64,000 bases of DNA from NCBI GenBank assembly GCA_021737275.1, contig JAIPEE010000005.1, positions 79,988 through 143,987 on the forward strand. Reading direction: 5' to 3'. Numbering within the stretch: the stretch's first letter is position 1; each line of letters starts with the position of its first letter. This document shows, piece by piece, positions 63,332-64,000 of this stretch. The notes beneath the pieces are model-generated. The model did not search any database and had not been told where the DNA came from. It saw nothing but the letters and a program-made list of their open reading frames with translations. This DNA is from Desulfobacterales bacterium (GTDB taxonomy: Bacteria; Desulfobacterota; Desulfobacteria; Desulfobacterales; JAIPEE01). The translations under genes and the position numbers were made by a program.

Positions 63332-63658
63332 TTAAAGCCCGCCAATTAACTCAAAATATGCTTTGATATTTCGAATAGATTCCATTGTGATCTTAAAAAA
63401 GATCCAACTGAGAATAAGAATTCCGATAGTCAGTCCAATTTTCCATGCACGTGACATTTCCGGATGCCACCAAATCAGAGGCAATGCCAGGGGCCCCACA
63501 CAAAAGATGGCAAAAATAATAAATGATTTTTTAAAATACCATTGTGTTTTTTCTTCTTTAAGCTGCCGGAAAATGGCGTTATCCGGAAATTCACCGCAGT
63601 GTTTGCACTTTATTGCTTCATCTTGAATATCTTCAGCACAAAAGGGACACTTTTTCAT
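63332..63658 (-). CDS. Zinc-ribbon membrane protein
   Basis: A 108-residue protein starting MKKCPFCAEDIQDEAIKCKH CGE-type: two CxxC pairs (CPFC and CKHC) form a zinc ribbon, followed by two hydrophobic segments (about residues 44-62 and 73-92). Such proteins are common; function is unknown. An ATG two codons earlier is possible. No clear ribosome site. Same direction as the RRM gene, 130 bases upstream of it. Confidence 0.7.
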   Translation of the reverse strand: MKKCPFCAEDIQDEAIKCKHCGEFPDNAIFRQLKEEKTQWYFKKSFIIFAIFCVGPLALPLIWWHPEMSRAWKIGLTIGILILSWIFFKITMESIRNIKAYFELIGGL

Positions 63659-63917
63659 TATCATCTTTCATTATCAGGCACGATAACGGACGGTCAGGCA
63701 CTAACAAAAAAGCGCCTGTCTGCCCAATATCATTAGATAATAAACCAAGTTGCAATCGTGTTGTAGTATCTCTAAATAATTTAATGTGTTATAGCTTTTT
63801 TAGCATCAATAGTCAACTCCATAAATAGCAGGGTAAACGCATGTAGAAAAGTTTCATAAGCAATTGATATATCAGGGAATAAAAAATCTAGACATTTTGT
63901 TTTTTATGAGGTATCTA
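63659..63917. other. Noncoding region before the last gene
   Basis: About 260 AT-rich bases without a gene or a clear promoter. Nothing assignable. Confidence 0.5.
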
Positions 63918-63944
63918 TTGGCAACGAAATCAAGGAGTTGCCAA
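63918..63944 (+). promoter_or_regulatory. Hairpin enclosing the ribosome site of the last gene
   Basis: Arms TTGGCAAC (63918-63925) and GTTGCCAA (63937-63944) flank GAAATCAAGGA, so the AAGGAG site and the first base of the start codon lie in or next to the stem. It could limit translation. Confidence 0.55.
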
Positions 63945-64000
63945 TGCCAAAAAAGAGAACAAGGACAGTTGATTATTATTTTGAAAAAGTTCAGGATCCG
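63944..64000 (+). CDS. Unidentified gene, 5' end only
   Basis: An ATG at 63944 behind AAGGAG opens a frame of 19 codons to the window edge, starting MPKKRTRTVDYYFEKVQDP. This basic N-terminus is not one I recognise; transposases are possible but there is no proof in the sequence shown. Confidence 0.5.
   Translation, partial: MPKKRTRTVDYYFEKVQDP

Overview
The window looks like chromosome of an anaerobic deltaproteobacterium-type organism (Desulfobacterota, most likely Desulfobacterales). This is inferred from gene content and order, not from a marker-gene comparison: a sigma-54-controlled flagellar locus, the ispE/tRNA-Gln/prs/rplY/pth block with a membrane pyrophosphatase, tig-clpP-clpX-lon, a four-subunit 2-oxoacid:ferredoxin oxidoreductase, a tungsten-type aldehyde:ferredoxin oxidoreductase, CarD and a DsrE-family protein. 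Base composition is moderately AT-rich. Nearly all of it is ordinary chromosomal backbone; no phage, CRISPR array or complete insertion sequence was found.

Region 1 (1-21.5 kb, all minus strand) is motility. Reading in the direction of transcription, a receiver/PilZ/HD-GYP signalling group (HD-GYP response regulator, two PilZ proteins, CheX, CheY) leads to a FleQ/FlrA-like sigma-54 activator, a large secreted TPR protein, a FlrC-like sigma-54 activator, then flgB-flgC-fliE-fliF-fliG-fliH-fliI-fliJ-motE and fliK-flgD-flgE (flgE runs off the left edge). I can read three convincing -24/-12 (sigma-54) promoters, in front of flgB, fliK and the TPR gene, and a weaker one in front of the FlrC-like gene.

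Region 2 (21.7-35.2 kb) holds an orphan GspF/PilC-type gene plus a DUF3108 gene, tRNA-Asp and tRNA-Val, the proteostasis block tig-clpP-clpX-lon, tRNA-Leu, an N-acetylmuramoyl-alanine amidase, tRNA-Pro with a strong terminator, an acyl-ACP thioesterase overlapping a YkgJ-type cysteine-cluster gene, a TPR membrane protein, and carD-rluD. Region 3 (35.3-47.5 kb) is ispE-tRNA-Gln-prs-rplY-pth-hppA, a DegP-type protease, a DUF1844 gene, serA, sfsA and an AsmA-family gene.

Region 4 (47.6-64 kb) carries a radical-SAM gene followed by korDABC, mltG, a DUF3574 lipoprotein, an arginase-fold enzyme with a changed active site next to a DsrE-family gene, an aldehyde:ferredoxin oxidoreductase, a class-IV aminotransferase, aspartate-semialdehyde dehydrogenase, and an ABC-F ATPase. 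The ABC-F gene sits behind a promoter, a small upstream ORF and a perfect 15-bp hairpin, which together look like drug-responsive attenuation. The right end has small accessory genes (DUF6868, an RRM protein with a Gly/Arg-rich tail, a zinc-ribbon membrane protein) and the start of an unidentified gene under a hairpin.

The strongest leads for something not yet described are the ABC-F leader, the arginase-fold protein lacking the guanidinium-binding Glu, the sigma-54-driven TPR protein between two activators with degenerate receiver domains, and repeated helical modules inside FliK.
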